From: Saprospiraceae bacterium
Lineage (GTDB): Bacteria > Bacteroidota > Bacteroidia > Chitinophagales > Saprospiraceae
DNA: 57,553 bases
Direction of reading: 5' to 3'
Assembly: GCA_027488935.1 (NCBI GenBank)
Contig: JAIYAP010000080.1
Location: 1 to 57,553, forward strand
The translations under genes were made by a program, and so were the position numbers. This document shows, in pieces, positions 14,678 through 24,168 of the stretch; the stretch's first letter is position 1, and every line of letters begins with the position of its first letter. The notes under the pieces are model-generated. The model worked only from the letters and a program-made list of their open reading frames with translations, searched no databases and was not told where the DNA came from.

Positions 14678-16849
14678 TCAATTAAACAATATTTTTCCCG
14701 AACCCGTTACCGCGCCTGCTTCCACCATGCGGAAAAGATACATACCCGCAGGTAAATTGGAGCGCTCCAAAACACCGTTGGCGCCGGGTGCGATTTCCAA
14801 AACATGCGCCAATTTTCCATCAAGATGGTATAATTCCAGGCGGGTCACCACAGCCGTGGGTGTATTGCGCTGAAAAACGCAACGGTCTGCGGCGGGATTT
14901 CCAAGCACATTCCACCGAGTAAGGGCTGTTTTAGGCTGACTGACCTGTACCGACAACCGACCAATGTTATGCCATACGGTATCGGTAATGATGGGTGCAT
15001 TAAAATCAAAATAAATGGCCGCTGCATTTTGAATCAATGTACCATCGGGCAAATCGGCTGCCTGATCGATAAAAAACTGAAACCAGCCACTGGAGGCCGC
15101 CTTATTGGTGAAGGTATCCGGCAAAATGATCGGATCAAAAACAACCTCTAAGGTTTGATTTAGCAATTGCCAGGTGTACGGATGAGACGCTGCGCCCGGA
15201 CGGAAATGCAATGGATTCAGGGTAGGCGGCAATACATCGCGCAACAACACCCTGAATGCGGTATCGTTGCCGGTATTTTGGAAATGAATAACGTATTCTA
15301 AAGGGGCATTGGCAGGCAAAATATGGTCTGGTCCCACGCCAGTTGGGAAGGCAAACTTGCCATTCGGATCATAGGAGCCCACCACGTCCCGGCATTTTTT
15401 ATCATGGTCCAGGTCGGGATCATCCAACCAGTACATATTGGCTTGTCCGGGCGTCAAGCCGCTGCAACCTTCTATAAATACCGTTGTGCGTGCACCGGTA
15501 TCATCGCGGTCCGATTCCAGGCGCCAGGTTTCGCCCGCAGCAGGATAGGAAAGGGTGAAAGATGCCCCATTGTCGAGGGTATAGGTTTGGGTAGCAACGA
15601 GTTGATCGTTTTTATACACCTGGTATTTAAAGGGAGTTAGGGTAGGCGCACCGCCTTTGTTGGTCAGGGTAAATTGCACCGTGGAGTCGCCGACACATTC
15701 GGCTTGTAGCCTTATTTTAGGGTGGGAAATGGCTATCTCCGGGCAAGGATTGCTTATTTTTACATAAGACTCGAAACAAAGGGTACGTCCAAACAGGCCG
15801 TTGTTACATGGAGGCCGCACTAAAAAAGTTAAATTATTGAATTCTAAGGGGCTCAAATTGCCCACTTCAAAAATCAACGTATCGCCTTGTTGCGTAAAGG
15901 GATAATTTTCAGGCTTTTCTAAAATTTCAAGTTCATTGGGAATCACGACCGCCACCCGCATGTTTTCGGCCGGAATCGTGCCGTAATTGCCGTATTTCAC
16001 CACTAATTTGCTGGTAAGGCAGGCGCGTAAAAAAGGCGCAGTGCCCAGTTCAACACTGGCGATAGGGCATTGTACCAAGGGCTTTAGGACAAAATTGACG
16101 GTATCGGTTTGCTGAAGGGAATCGACCGACACAAGCACCGAGTCCGTACATACTTCCCAGGCGCCACCGGGTATGGGCAAAACCGAAATTACCACATCAC
16201 TGGTATCCTGTTGGTAAAAATTAAAAGATCCATCTGCCTGGGTGGGTATCACAAACCCATAATTTCCTGTTTTTACAATCGACACATTGGGTGCGGGCAA
16301 ATCAGTGGAATCGGAGAGGCAATCATCATTTTGATCGATTCGGACCGTGCCAGTTATCTTTCCGCCGGAGGTAGCGTCTCCAATGCCGGAAGTAACAATA
16401 AAATTATAATCACAGGCATCTGAAACCCATCCGTCTATGATCAAAAAATACTGCTTTCCCGCTACCAGACCGGGATGTGACAATTGCAGAGGAATGGAAG
16501 CGCTGCCTGCACCACCCGGGTTGCAAGTAAACGCATCCGCTGTGCAAGATTCCATTAAAGCAATTTGAACGCCATCCCCGTTCGCACAATTAGAAGCGAT
16601 TACGGTCACATCAAGCGGATCACCAGATGCTATAAATCCGAACCATTGGTCATTGTGGAGGGCAATTTGGCCGCAAACAACTAAATTAGAAGAATCAAAA
16701 GTAGCAAACGTATTATTCCAGGTTTTGCTTTCCAATGCGTCTTTATCAAACAGGCAAATATTGGCAGTTTCACAACTTTCAGCAGGAAAACACTGGGAAA
16801 ACAACAGGTGGGTGGTAAACAGCAAAGGTAAGAGAAGCAGGTTTTTCAT
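14678..16849 (-). CDS. Large T9SS-secreted surface protein with DUF11/DUF7619-like domains
   Basis: This protein of about 723 residues begins with the signal peptide MKNLLLLPLLFTTHLLFSQ; I take the ATG at 16849, since the nine residues upstream do not fit a signal. A galactose-binding-like N-terminal part (to about 165) is followed by an SdrD-B/CNA-B-like module (ITGTVRIDQNDDCLSDSTD), two beta-sandwich repeats and a DUF7619-type module (GSYDPNGKFAFPTGV, EYVIHFQNTGNDTAF). A type A T9SS sorting tail with PAGMYLFRMVEAG ends the protein. It should be exported by T9SS and displayed or released; adhesion or matrix roles are guesses. A good promoter lies at 16874-16905. Confidence 0.85.
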   Translation of the reverse strand: MKNLLLLPLLFTTHLLFSQCFPAESCETANICLFDKDALESKTWNNTFATFDSSNLVVCGQIALHNDQWFGFIASGDPLDVTVIASNCANGDGVQIALMESCTADAFTCNPGGAGSASIPLQLSHPGLVAGKQYFLIIDGWVSDACDYNFIVTSGIGDATSGGKITGTVRIDQNDDCLSDSTDLPAPNVSIVKTGNYGFVIPTQADGSFNFYQQDTSDVVISVLPIPGGAWEVCTDSVLVSVDSLQQTDTVNFVLKPLVQCPIASVELGTAPFLRACLTSKLVVKYGNYGTIPAENMRVAVVIPNELEILEKPENYPFTQQGDTLIFEVGNLSPLEFNNLTFLVRPPCNNGLFGRTLCFESYVKISNPCPEIAISHPKIRLQAECVGDSTVQFTLTNKGGAPTLTPFKYQVYKNDQLVATQTYTLDNGASFTLSYPAAGETWRLESDRDDTGARTTVFIEGCSGLTPGQANMYWLDDPDLDHDKKCRDVVGSYDPNGKFAFPTGVGPDHILPANAPLEYVIHFQNTGNDTAFRVLLRDVLPPTLNPLHFRPGAASHPYTWQLLNQTLEVVFDPIILPDTFTNKAASSGWFQFFIDQAADLPDGTLIQNAAAIYFDFNAPIITDTVWHNIGRLSVQVSQPKTALTRWNVLGNPAADRCVFQRNTPTAVVTRLELYHLDGKLAHVLEIAPGANGVLERSNLPAGMYLFRMVEAGAVTGSGKILFN

Positions 16850-16873
16850 CGTATTATGGATTGAGTTATGTGC

Positions 16874-16905
16874 CAAAGATAAATCAATCCAATGATACTG
16901 CCCAA
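16874..16905 (-). promoter_or_regulatory. Promoter of the T9SS surface-protein gene (-33/-7)
   Basis: The minus strand has TTG at 16905-16903, a 21-base spacer and TATCTTTG at 16881-16874, an exact TAnnTTTG -7 element. The ATG at 16849 is about 25 bases further on. Confidence 0.6.
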
Positions 16906-16937
16906 TGTCCTTTTGCTGCTTTTTGGCAAATCAGCAA

Positions 16938-17828
16938 TTAAGCTTTTTCAATCTTCACAGAAGTCATGGTCAAAGCGCCGCCCACGGCCGAGTCGTTGAA
17001 AAAAGTCGGTTTTTCGTCCTTATCCTGTAAAGCCAGTACATACAACAGGGGCAAATAATGCTCCGGGGTAGGAATCGCCAAATCAAACGCTTTACCCTGC
17101 GCCTTGAAATTAATCAAATCGGTATGATCGCCGGAAAGGATACGCGCCTTCATTTTATCATTGGCTTCTATCGCCCAATCGAAGCCAAAACCGGTTTCAT
17201 TGAGGCGATTCCAGGCTACTTTACCGAGGTTATGCACCATATTGCCACTGCCAATAATGAGTACCCCTTTTTTGCGCAAGGCCGATAATTGGCGCGCCAG
17301 ATCGTAATGGTACTGCGCTGGCTGTGTATAATCGAGGCTTAATTGAATCACCGGGACATCGGCCTTGGGGTACAAATGCTTGATGACCGACCATGCGCCG
17401 TGATCGAGGCCCCATTGTTCGTCCAATCCCAAGGCGGTTTTCGTAACCAGGTTTTGCATTTCTTTGGCCAATGCGGGGCTGCCGGGCGCTGGATATTCTA
17501 CATCAAACAAGGCCTGTGGAAATCCGCCAAAGTCGTGGATGGTGGGCGGTTTTTCCATCGCGGTGACAAACGTGCCCTTGGTTTCCCAATGCGCTGATAC
17601 ACAAACAATTGCATTGGGCGTTGGAATACCCTCCCCCATTTTTCGAAAACCGCGTACAAATTCATTTTCATCAATGGCATTCATGGGACTACCGTGCCCC
17701 ATAAACAACACCGGCATTTGCTCGGTATCGCGAAAGGATTCGGCCATTTTGTTTAAACTGTTCAATTTCATGGCTGCTCCGGCTACTGGCAAAATTGCCA
17801 GGGTTTTGAGAAAATGCTTGCGCTTCAT
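16938..17828 (-). CDS. ygiD: Extradiol ring-cleavage (4,5-DOPA dioxygenase-like) protein, YgiD family
   Basis: This 296-residue member of the LigB/YgiD class III extradiol dioxygenases has metal-ligand motifs VLFMGHGSP (His about 45), VSAHWE (about 80) and LDHGAWSVIKHLYP (about 145). YgiD of E. coli opens the ring of L-DOPA-type catechols. An N-terminal hydrophobic stretch, KHFLKTLAILPVAGAAMK, looks like a signal or anchor that E. coli YgiD lacks; Bacteroidota homologues often carry it. The true substrate is unknown. It is followed by a separate minus-strand gene set (peptidase, serC) and is probably transcribed alone. Confidence 0.85.
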   Translation of the reverse strand: MKRKHFLKTLAILPVAGAAMKLNSLNKMAESFRDTEQMPVLFMGHGSPMNAIDENEFVRGFRKMGEGIPTPNAIVCVSAHWETKGTFVTAMEKPPTIHDFGGFPQALFDVEYPAPGSPALAKEMQNLVTKTALGLDEQWGLDHGAWSVIKHLYPKADVPVIQLSLDYTQPAQYHYDLARQLSALRKKGVLIIGSGNMVHNLGKVAWNRLNETGFGFDWAIEANDKMKARILSGDHTDLINFKAQGKAFDLAIPTPEHYLPLLYVLALQDKDEKPTFFNDSAVGGALTMTSVKIEKA

Positions 17829-17882
17829 GGACTAATCTTTTATTTCAATGCTGCATTGGCCTATTCACAAGACCAATTCCAA

Positions 17883-18629
17883 TCAAAAATCACACGCATT
17901 TCTATGCTTTTTCAACCATTTCTCCTTCTCCTGATAATCGGGCATATGCTTTTCAACCAAAGCCCAAAACCGATCCGAATGGTTGAGTTCCACTAAATGC
18001 GCCAATTCGTGCAAAATCACATAGTCCTGGACTTCTTTGGGGGCAAAAAGCAGGCGGGTAGATAAATTGACATTGCCTTTGGAGGAACAACTACCCCAAT
18101 TGGAATGGTTGTATTTAAGGTTGACACTCTGAACTGGCTGCTTAAAAGTGCGGTCGTTCCATTCCAGCACCCGGTGCGTAATTTCGGCCTGAAAATCGCG
18201 TGCCACAATGCGGCTGAGCAAGGTTTTGGTCACCCGCGAACGTTGCCAGTCATTCAATTTGGGGTTAATTTCCAAACTAATGGTATCGCCAATCATTTTC
18301 GCAGTGTTGGTCGCCCGGTCTTTGAAGGCAATATCCAGCACATATTTTCGGTTGCCTACGTTCAGAATTTCGCCGTGCTGATGAATTTTCCCAAAAAAAG
18401 CCGCGCGTAATTCGGGCTTTTGCGCCAATGCGCCCTTGACCCAATCCCGGCAGGCATCCAAATGCTCCTGAATGGTGCTTTCGGTAGCATTGACGGGCAG
18501 GCGCATCCGGATGGAACGCGAACTCAAACTGTAACGATGCCCACGCAACAAATCCAACGCGATCGTTACTGGAAGCGCCGTGCCGTCAATATGTATTAAT
18601 CGTTTGATTGTTCTCTTTTTATGAAGCAT
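17883..18629 (-). CDS. YgjP-type zinc metallopeptidase (DUF45/SprT-like)
   Basis: This protein of about 248 residues has the zinc motif ILHELAHLVELNHSDRFW (HExxH about 195) and a third metal ligand, His in NHSDRF. NSNWGSC-like residues (YNHSNWGSCSSKGNVNLSTR) before it are the YgjP family signature. It is a predicted soluble metallopeptidase of unknown substrate. I choose the ATG at 18629, one base past the serC stop, over the in-frame ATG at 18650 that would overlap serC; the coupling suggests co-expression. Confidence 0.82.
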   Translation of the reverse strand: MLHKKRTIKRLIHIDGTALPVTIALDLLRGHRYSLSSRSIRMRLPVNATESTIQEHLDACRDWVKGALAQKPELRAAFFGKIHQHGEILNVGNRKYVLDIAFKDRATNTAKMIGDTISLEINPKLNDWQRSRVTKTLLSRIVARDFQAEITHRVLEWNDRTFKQPVQSVNLKYNHSNWGSCSSKGNVNLSTRLLFAPKEVQDYVILHELAHLVELNHSDRFWALVEKHMPDYQEKEKWLKKHRNACDF

Positions 18630-18630
18630 T

Positions 18631-19707
18631 TTATCCTTTGCGACGTGCAAAATCCTGCATCAAATCCACCAAAGCTTGTACACTTGATTTTTGCATCGCA
18701 TTGTACGTGCTCGCGCGGAAACCACCCACCGACCGATGCCCTTGCAGGCCGACCATGCCGTTGGCTTCTGTTTCTGCCAAAAACTCTTTTTCGAGGGCCG
18801 CATATTTCTCCTCCATCACATAACAAATATTCATCAAGGAGCGGTCTTCCTTCGCAACGGTGCCTTTGAACAGTGGATTTGCGTCAATTTCAGTATATAA
18901 CAGCGCTGCTTTCGTTTTGTTTTTCCGCTGAATCGCTGGTAGTCCACCTTGTTTTTTCAACCAACGTAGGGTCAGCATGGAAACATAAATCGGGAAAACC
19001 GGCGGTGTGTTGTACAGCGAGTTTTCTTTGATAAACGTGCGGTAATCCAACATAGCAGGCATATAGCGTTTTACCGTGCCCAGCATGTCTTCGCGCACAA
19101 TCACCACGGTCGTGCCGGCCGGACCCAGGTTTTTTTGCGCCCCCGCATAGATCAAACCGAATGGGGAAACATCCACCGGACGGCTTAAAAAATCGGAAGA
19201 CATGTCACACACAATCGGCACCGGAGATTTTGGAAATTTGTGCAATTGAGTTCCAAAAATGGTGTTATTGCTGGTCAGATGCAGGTATTTAGCCTCTTTT
19301 GGTATTTTATAACCCTTTGGAATAAAGGTGTAATTTTGGTCTTTTGAAGAAGCCAATACTTCTACCTTGCCAAAACCTTTTGCTTCTTTGATGGCTTTGT
19401 TGGCCCAGGTACCAGTGTCAGTGTATACCGCCGTTTCATCTTCATTGAGCAGATTCATGGGTGCCATAAAAAACTGGGTGCTGGCGCCGCCAGTGAGCCA
19501 AAGCACCTTATATTCGGGTGGCAAACTCAGAATTTCGGTCATCAATGCATTGGCCTCTTCAATCACCGCCGTAAATTCTGGTCCGCGGTGCGAAAGTTCC
19601 AGTAAACTAAGGTCGATGCCCTGGTAATTGGCAACTGCTTTTGCCGCTTCTTTGAGTACGGGTGCTGGTAAAATGGCAGGACCTGCCGAGAAATTGTGTT
19701 TTTTCAT
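18631..19707 (-). CDS. serC: Phosphoserine aminotransferase
   Basis: This 358-residue class V aminotransferase begins MKKHNFSAGPAILPAPVL, the standard SerC start; the reading frame extends 70 residues further upstream, but that part is not SerC-like. The PLP lysine is in AGAQKNLGPAG (about 194), and GHRSVGGFRASTYNA near the C-terminus is also typical. It converts 3-phosphohydroxypyruvate to phosphoserine in serine synthesis and also serves pyridoxal-phosphate synthesis. No serA or serB lies in the window. A -7 element (TACTTTTG) stands 35-42 bases upstream, and the YgjP-type peptidase gene follows after one base. Confidence 0.95.
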   Translation of the reverse strand: MKKHNFSAGPAILPAPVLKEAAKAVANYQGIDLSLLELSHRGPEFTAVIEEANALMTEILSLPPEYKVLWLTGGASTQFFMAPMNLLNEDETAVYTDTGTWANKAIKEAKGFGKVEVLASSKDQNYTFIPKGYKIPKEAKYLHLTSNNTIFGTQLHKFPKSPVPIVCDMSSDFLSRPVDVSPFGLIYAGAQKNLGPAGTTVVIVREDMLGTVKRYMPAMLDYRTFIKENSLYNTPPVFPIYVSMLTLRWLKKQGGLPAIQRKNKTKAALLYTEIDANPLFKGTVAKEDRSLMNICYVMEEKYAALEKEFLAETEANGMVGLQGHRSVGGFRASTYNAMQKSSVQALVDLMQDFARRKG

Positions 19708-19741
19708 GGAAGTGCGATATAGATCGTGCTTGGTTCGGGCG

Positions 19742-19749
19742 CAAAAGTA
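19742..19749 (-). promoter_or_regulatory. serC: -7 promoter element of serC
   Basis: The minus strand reads TACTTTTG, an exact TAnnTTTG match, 35 bases before the serC ATG. No TTTG -33 box is seen at the standard distance. Confidence 0.5.
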
Positions 19750-19797
19750 AGGGTTTGTAGCGGAACTTTGGGTTGTGGGGTTTTTGTCGGCATCTTT

Positions 19798-19829
19798 TTT
19801 GACTTTAAGGTTACTGTAACAGACCTTTG
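19798..19829 (+). promoter_or_regulatory. Promoter of the DinB-like gene (-33/-7)
   Basis: TTTG at 19798-19801, a 20-base spacer and GACCTTTG at 19822-19829 match the Bacteroidota TTTG-N19-21-TAnnTTTG layout, with one mismatch in the -7 box. The ATG at 19861 lies 31 bases downstream. Confidence 0.55.
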
Positions 19830-19860
19830 CGGTACCTAATATCTTACCTAACATCTGAAC

Positions 19861-20313
19861 ATGAAAAACATCTTTGAAGCCGCTGTGACCGACGAAATTA
19901 TCGATCGGATCAACCATTTAACCCCTGAAACCAAAGCGCTTTGGGGCACCATGACCGTAGATCAAATGCTGGCGCACTGCTGCGTGACCTACGAAATGTT
20001 GTATGAAGACAAGCACCCCAAACCAGGGGCTTTTATGAAACTCATCTTGCGTTTGCTGGTAAAGTCGACGGTTGTAAATGAAAAACCGTATAAAAAACTG
20101 TCTCGAACAGCCCCTGCGTTTCTTATCCAGGGAACCCGTGATTTTGAGGCCGAAAAAGCGCGTTTGATTGATTTTATGCAACGTACCCAGCAATTGGGTG
20201 GCGCTTATTTTGCCAACAAGGAATCACATTCATTTGGCAGCCTGAAAACCCAGGAGTGGAATAACATGTTTTACAAGCATTTGGACCATCATTTGTTGCA
20301 GTTTGGAGTGTAA
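19861..20313 (+). CDS. DinB-superfamily protein (DUF1569-like)
   Basis: A 150-residue predicted four-helix-bundle protein. Histidines placed as in DinB/YfiT metal sites lie in MTVDQMLAHCCVTYEML (about 40) and in YKHLDHHLLQFGV at the C-terminus; these groups often bind zinc or nickel. DUF1569 proteins have no assigned function; thiol-dependent transferase activity is known for other DinB branches. It stands alone on the plus strand, tail-to-tail with the AraC regulator (8-base gap), under a good promoter. Confidence 0.7.
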   Translation: MKNIFEAAVTDEIIDRINHLTPETKALWGTMTVDQMLAHCCVTYEMLYEDKHPKPGAFMKLILRLLVKSTVVNEKPYKKLSRTAPAFLIQGTRDFEAEKARLIDFMQRTQQLGGAYFANKESHSFGSLKTQEWNNMFYKHLDHHLLQFGV

Positions 20314-20321
20314 ATGCCTTT

Positions 20322-21179
20322 TTAAACCCCAAAAAACTTCTTATAAGCCAATGGATTGCAGCCCATTGCCTTTTTAAATTCCTGGTTAAAATACGAAACA
20401 TTGCCAAAGCCACTCTCAAAACAAATATCCGCGACCGGTTTGTCGGTGGTGGTCAGCAATTGACAGGCGTGTTTCACCCGAAATTCGGTCAGCACATCGA
20501 CCAACGTTTTACGGGTTATTTTTTTGAAATAGCGGCAAAAGGAACTGGGCGTCAGATTGGCCACGGCTGCCATTTGCTCCAAGCTAATATCCTCCCGATA
20601 ATGGGCAATTAAATAGGCGTATACCCGCTGAAAACGCTCGGTTTCGGCCGCAGAAGGCACGAAATGCAAAAACTGCGGATCAATTTGTTCCACCGTGTCG
20701 GAAAGCGCAATCATTTGTAATATTTCGATTAAAAGCAAAAACTGCTGTAAAGGGCTGGCATTCAACCCATTTTTCATTTTTTCTGCCACTGCTTGTCGTG
20801 CGTTGCCTTTTACCCAAATACCCGCACCCGCTTTTTGAAATAAGCTTCGAATGGCACCCATTTCTGGCATTTCCCAAAATTTGGGTCCGGTAAAATCATG
20901 CTGAAACTGGATTACCCAGGCATGCACTTGCGGACCTTCAACTTCGGAAGGCTCCGTAAGCCAGGTATGAGGCAAATTGGGGCCCAACAGCACCAAATCC
21001 CCGGATTCAAAATTGGCCACTTGCCTGCCTACCAAACGCCGTCCTTGCCCCTGCTCAATGTACGTCAATTCGAGGGCCGGATGAAAATGAAAGGGCGCAT
21101 CAAAACGCGTATTGCTGAATTGACGATAGCGTATGGAACGTTCGTCTGAGGCTGAAATTTGTTCGAATATAGCCCGCAT
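20322..21179 (-). CDS. AraC-family transcriptional regulator
   Basis: This 285-residue protein has an N-terminal cupin-like ligand domain (FHFHPALELTYIEQGQGRRL, GDLVLLGPNLPHTW) and a C-terminal double helix-turn-helix of AraC type. The latter has ISLEQMAAVANLTPSSFCRY and the second helix VADICFESGFGNVSYFNQEF. Homologues with this cupin usually regulate sugar use. The nearest candidate target is the glycan operon that starts at 22264, but a divergent amidase gene lies between, so the link is only positional. Confidence 0.88.
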   Translation of the reverse strand: MRAIFEQISASDERSIRYRQFSNTRFDAPFHFHPALELTYIEQGQGRRLVGRQVANFESGDLVLLGPNLPHTWLTEPSEVEGPQVHAWVIQFQHDFTGPKFWEMPEMGAIRSLFQKAGAGIWVKGNARQAVAEKMKNGLNASPLQQFLLLIEILQMIALSDTVEQIDPQFLHFVPSAAETERFQRVYAYLIAHYREDISLEQMAAVANLTPSSFCRYFKKITRKTLVDVLTEFRVKHACQLLTTTDKPVADICFESGFGNVSYFNQEFKKAMGCNPLAYKKFFGV

Positions 21180-21405
21180 TTGCCGCTATTTTACCTTTAA
21201 AAATTGTATTTTAAGTTTTAAAAGATAAAATTACACCATTATTTGCAAATTTTATGGTAGTACATGCTTCAAAATCGCCGTTTTTTTGTCCTATCAATCT
21301 GCCTTATTCATTCATCATTGCTTTGATCATGACCACCACCACTTTGCCAGCGCTCGATGCTGCTTATACCCTCAGCAATGACCAAAAAAAATTAATACTG
21401 CGAAA

Positions 21406-22161
21406 ATGTTGATCGCCATCGCCCAAATTTTTTGTCAGGACGGTGATCATGCCGGCAACGTACAACGCATCGAACAAGCCATGCAATCGGCCAAAGCCCA
21501 GGGCGCAACGCTGGTGCTGTTCCCTGAATCGGTGTTGTATGGCTGGCTGAACCCGGAAGCCCATGAAAAAGCCAGCCCTATTCCCGGCCCCGACAGCGAT
21601 TTGTTGTGCCAAATGGCAAAAACCTATCAAATACACCTTTGTATTGGTATAGATGAAAAAGACGGCGATCAACTGTTTGGCAGTGCAATCCTGATCGACG
21701 ATCAGGGTAAATTATTGGCTAAACACCGCAAAATCAATGTGTTGCCCGAATTAATGACGCCGCCTTATTCCCCTGGAAATACGGTTACCAGCATGCAAAC
21801 CCGTTTGGGCACTATTGGCTTGCTGGTTTGCGCGGATTCTTTTCAGGAAGAAAATCTGGTGGCAATGCAGCATTTGCAACCCGATTTGTTGCTCATCCCT
21901 TACGGTTGGGCAGCCCCGGAAGCAGCCTGGCCTGACCACGGATTGGCGTTGCAAAAAGTGGTACAACACGCTGCCCAAGTGGTCGGCTGTTCTGTAGTAG
22001 GGGCCGATTTGGTGGGAACGCTTACCAATGGTCCCTGGCAAGGTCAGATATACGGTGGCCAAAGTGTGGCCTGCAACAAAAAAGGCGTAATAATTGCGCG
22101 AGGGAAGGACCGGGAACCCGATTTAGTGGTTTTTTCGGTACCGATGGAATCTGATCTTTAA
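21406..22161 (+). CDS. Carbon-nitrogen hydrolase (nitrilase superfamily)
   Basis: This 251-residue amidase-type protein has the Glu-Lys-Cys triad visible: VLFPESVLYGW (Glu about 42), LAKHRKINVLPE (Lys about 109) and IGLLVCADSFQEE (Cys about 143). These enzymes hydrolyse amides or nitriles in the cytoplasm; the substrate cannot be inferred. Lack of a signal peptide fits. It is divergent from the AraC regulator, and the glycan operon begins about 100 bases after its end; co-transcription is possible but not clear. Confidence 0.85.
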   Translation: MLIAIAQIFCQDGDHAGNVQRIEQAMQSAKAQGATLVLFPESVLYGWLNPEAHEKASPIPGPDSDLLCQMAKTYQIHLCIGIDEKDGDQLFGSAILIDDQGKLLAKHRKINVLPELMTPPYSPGNTVTSMQTRLGTIGLLVCADSFQEENLVAMQHLQPDLLLIPYGWAAPEAAWPDHGLALQKVVQHAAQVVGCSVVGADLVGTLTNGPWQGQIYGGQSVACNKKGVIIARGKDREPDLVVFSVPMESDL

Positions 22162-22263
22162 ACTGCGAATTGTGCCCGCTCGAAGATTTAGCCCATGCAT
22201 TTGCCGATATGCATGCTGGGAAAAATGCAAAAGGCGTATTGGTTTTTTAAATTCAACTACACC

Positions 22264-24135
22264 ATGTCCAAAATCAACTTTATTGCCCGTTTTTTCCTGC
22301 TCGGTATATTTCTTTGTCAGGCAAACCTTTATGCACAAATCACCTTGAACCATGTTGAGCCCGGCAATTGGTGGGTTGGCATGCGCAATCCGGCCTTGCA
22401 AATTTTGGTGCATGGTGCCGGAATTGGCGCAACAAACCCACAAGTTCAATATCCGGGCGTGAAAATCGTCAAAGTGCATCGTGCTGACAGCAAAAACTAC
22501 CTGTTTATTGATCTTTTAATTGATAAAAACACAAAACCAGGCACGTTTCCCCTAGAATTTAAAAAAGACGGAAAAACGCAGGCATCTTATCCCTACACCT
22601 TAGCCGCTCGAGCAATGCCTGCCGATCAAATCCGCGGATTTGACGCTTCCGACGTGGTGTACATGATTACGCCCGACCGGTTTGCAAATGGCAATCCTGA
22701 AAACGACGTGGTAACCGGCATGCGGGAAATCAACGTAGATCGCAAGGCGCCTGGCGGTCGACATGGCGGCGACATCCAGGGTATGATCGATCACTTAGAT
22801 TATATTTCCGACATGGGTTTTACGGCCATTTGGCCTAATCCGCTGCTCGAAAATGACATGGAGGCTTATTCCTACCACGGTTATTCCATTACCAACCATT
22901 ATAAAGTTGATCCACGGTTTGGCACTTTGGATGATTATAAAGCACTGGCCACCAAGGCACGCGCAAAAGGTCTGAAACTTATATTCGACGGTGTTATCAA
23001 TCATATAGGCTTGAATTACTGGTGGATGCAGGATTTGCCCTTTAAAAACTGGATCAACAGCCTGGATACATTTGGCTATACGAACCACCGCCGCACCGTT
23101 AATGAAGATCCGTATGCCTCCAAGGCCGATAAAAACAGCATGGCCAAAGGCTGGTTTGCCCCTACCATGCCCGATTTGAACGCGCAAAACCCGTTTTTGG
23201 CCACGTATTTGATCCAAAACTCCATTTGGTGGATCGAAACCCTGCATTTAGGCGGTATTCGACAGGATACGTATTGTTATTCGGACAAAACATTTTTGCA
23301 AAATTGGAGCTGTAGCATCATGCAGGAATATCCCAATTTCAGCATCGTAGGGGAAGAATGGACCCTCAATCCTTTGATCGCATCCTATTGGCAGCAAGGC
23401 AAAAAGAACAGCGACGGTTATACTGGCTGTTTGAAAAGCACAATGGATTTTCCTTTGCAATCGTCCTTGGTAAAAGCGTTGAAGGAGCCGGAAGACCCTA
23501 ATTTTTCCAAAGGTATGTGCAATTTGTATGAGGCACTGGCCAATGATATTGTGTATGCCAACCCGAATGCCTTGCTAGTATTTGGTGATAACCACGATAT
23601 GGACCGCATTTTTACCCAACTTGACCAGGATTATGGTCTGGCGCGCATGGCCCTCACGTATTTATTGACCATTCGCGGTATTCCACAACTATATTATGGC
23701 GCTGAAATTTACATGGACAACACGGGGTATCCGGGCAACCACGGGATCATCCGCTCCGATTTTCCAGGCGGCTGGAAGGGCGATGCGGTAAATGCCTTTA
23801 CAGGGCAAGGATTGTTACAGGTACAGCAACAATACCAGGATTACCTTAAAAAACTGCTGAACTGGCGCAAAAACAACCCTGTAATTTCCAATGGCGCCAC
23901 CCTGCATTTTGCCCCGGTAAAAGGCGTGTATGTTTATTTCCGGTATAATGCGACCAAAACGGTCATGGTTATCATGAATAAAAATGCCGATCCCGTAAAT
24001 GTGGAAACCAAGGCTTTTGCTGAAATTTTGCAAGGAAAAACCAAAGCAACCGAAATCGCCACCCGCATTTCGGTGCGTTTACAAGATCCCATTCCAATTT
24101 TTCCTAAATCTGCGATGGTTTTTGAAATTGATTAA
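22264..24135 (+). CDS. Secreted GH13 alpha-amylase (cyclomaltodextrinase/neopullulanase, SusA-like)
   Basis: This 623-residue protein starts at the ATG at 22264 with signal peptide SKINFIARFFLLGIFLCQ and cleavage near LYAQ. It has an N-terminal cyclomaltodextrinase-type beta domain (LNHVEPGNWWVGMRNPALQ), the (beta/alpha)8 barrel and a C-terminal beta domain. The catalytic Asp is in RQDTYCYSD (about 333), the acid Glu in VGEEW (about 363) and the third Asp in FGDNHDMDR (about 444). It should cleave alpha-1,4 glucans or cyclodextrins in the periplasm. It leads a tight operon with an esterase-like protein and a GH92 mannosidase. No SusC/SusD pair is in the window. Confidence 0.92.
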   Translation: MSKINFIARFFLLGIFLCQANLYAQITLNHVEPGNWWVGMRNPALQILVHGAGIGATNPQVQYPGVKIVKVHRADSKNYLFIDLLIDKNTKPGTFPLEFKKDGKTQASYPYTLAARAMPADQIRGFDASDVVYMITPDRFANGNPENDVVTGMREINVDRKAPGGRHGGDIQGMIDHLDYISDMGFTAIWPNPLLENDMEAYSYHGYSITNHYKVDPRFGTLDDYKALATKARAKGLKLIFDGVINHIGLNYWWMQDLPFKNWINSLDTFGYTNHRRTVNEDPYASKADKNSMAKGWFAPTMPDLNAQNPFLATYLIQNSIWWIETLHLGGIRQDTYCYSDKTFLQNWSCSIMQEYPNFSIVGEEWTLNPLIASYWQQGKKNSDGYTGCLKSTMDFPLQSSLVKALKEPEDPNFSKGMCNLYEALANDIVYANPNALLVFGDNHDMDRIFTQLDQDYGLARMALTYLLTIRGIPQLYYGAEIYMDNTGYPGNHGIIRSDFPGGWKGDAVNAFTGQGLLQVQQQYQDYLKKLLNWRKNNPVISNGATLHFAPVKGVYVYFRYNATKTVMVIMNKNADPVNVETKAFAEILQGKTKATEIATRISVRLQDPIPIFPKSAMVFEID

Positions 24136-24168
24136 ATTAACTTGGCAGGGTATTTACAATCCAACTAC

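Noticed and set aside
19708-19917. 70-residue N-terminal extension of SerC
   Set aside because: The family starts at MKKHNFSAGPA; the extension spans the serC promoter and the divergent gene start.
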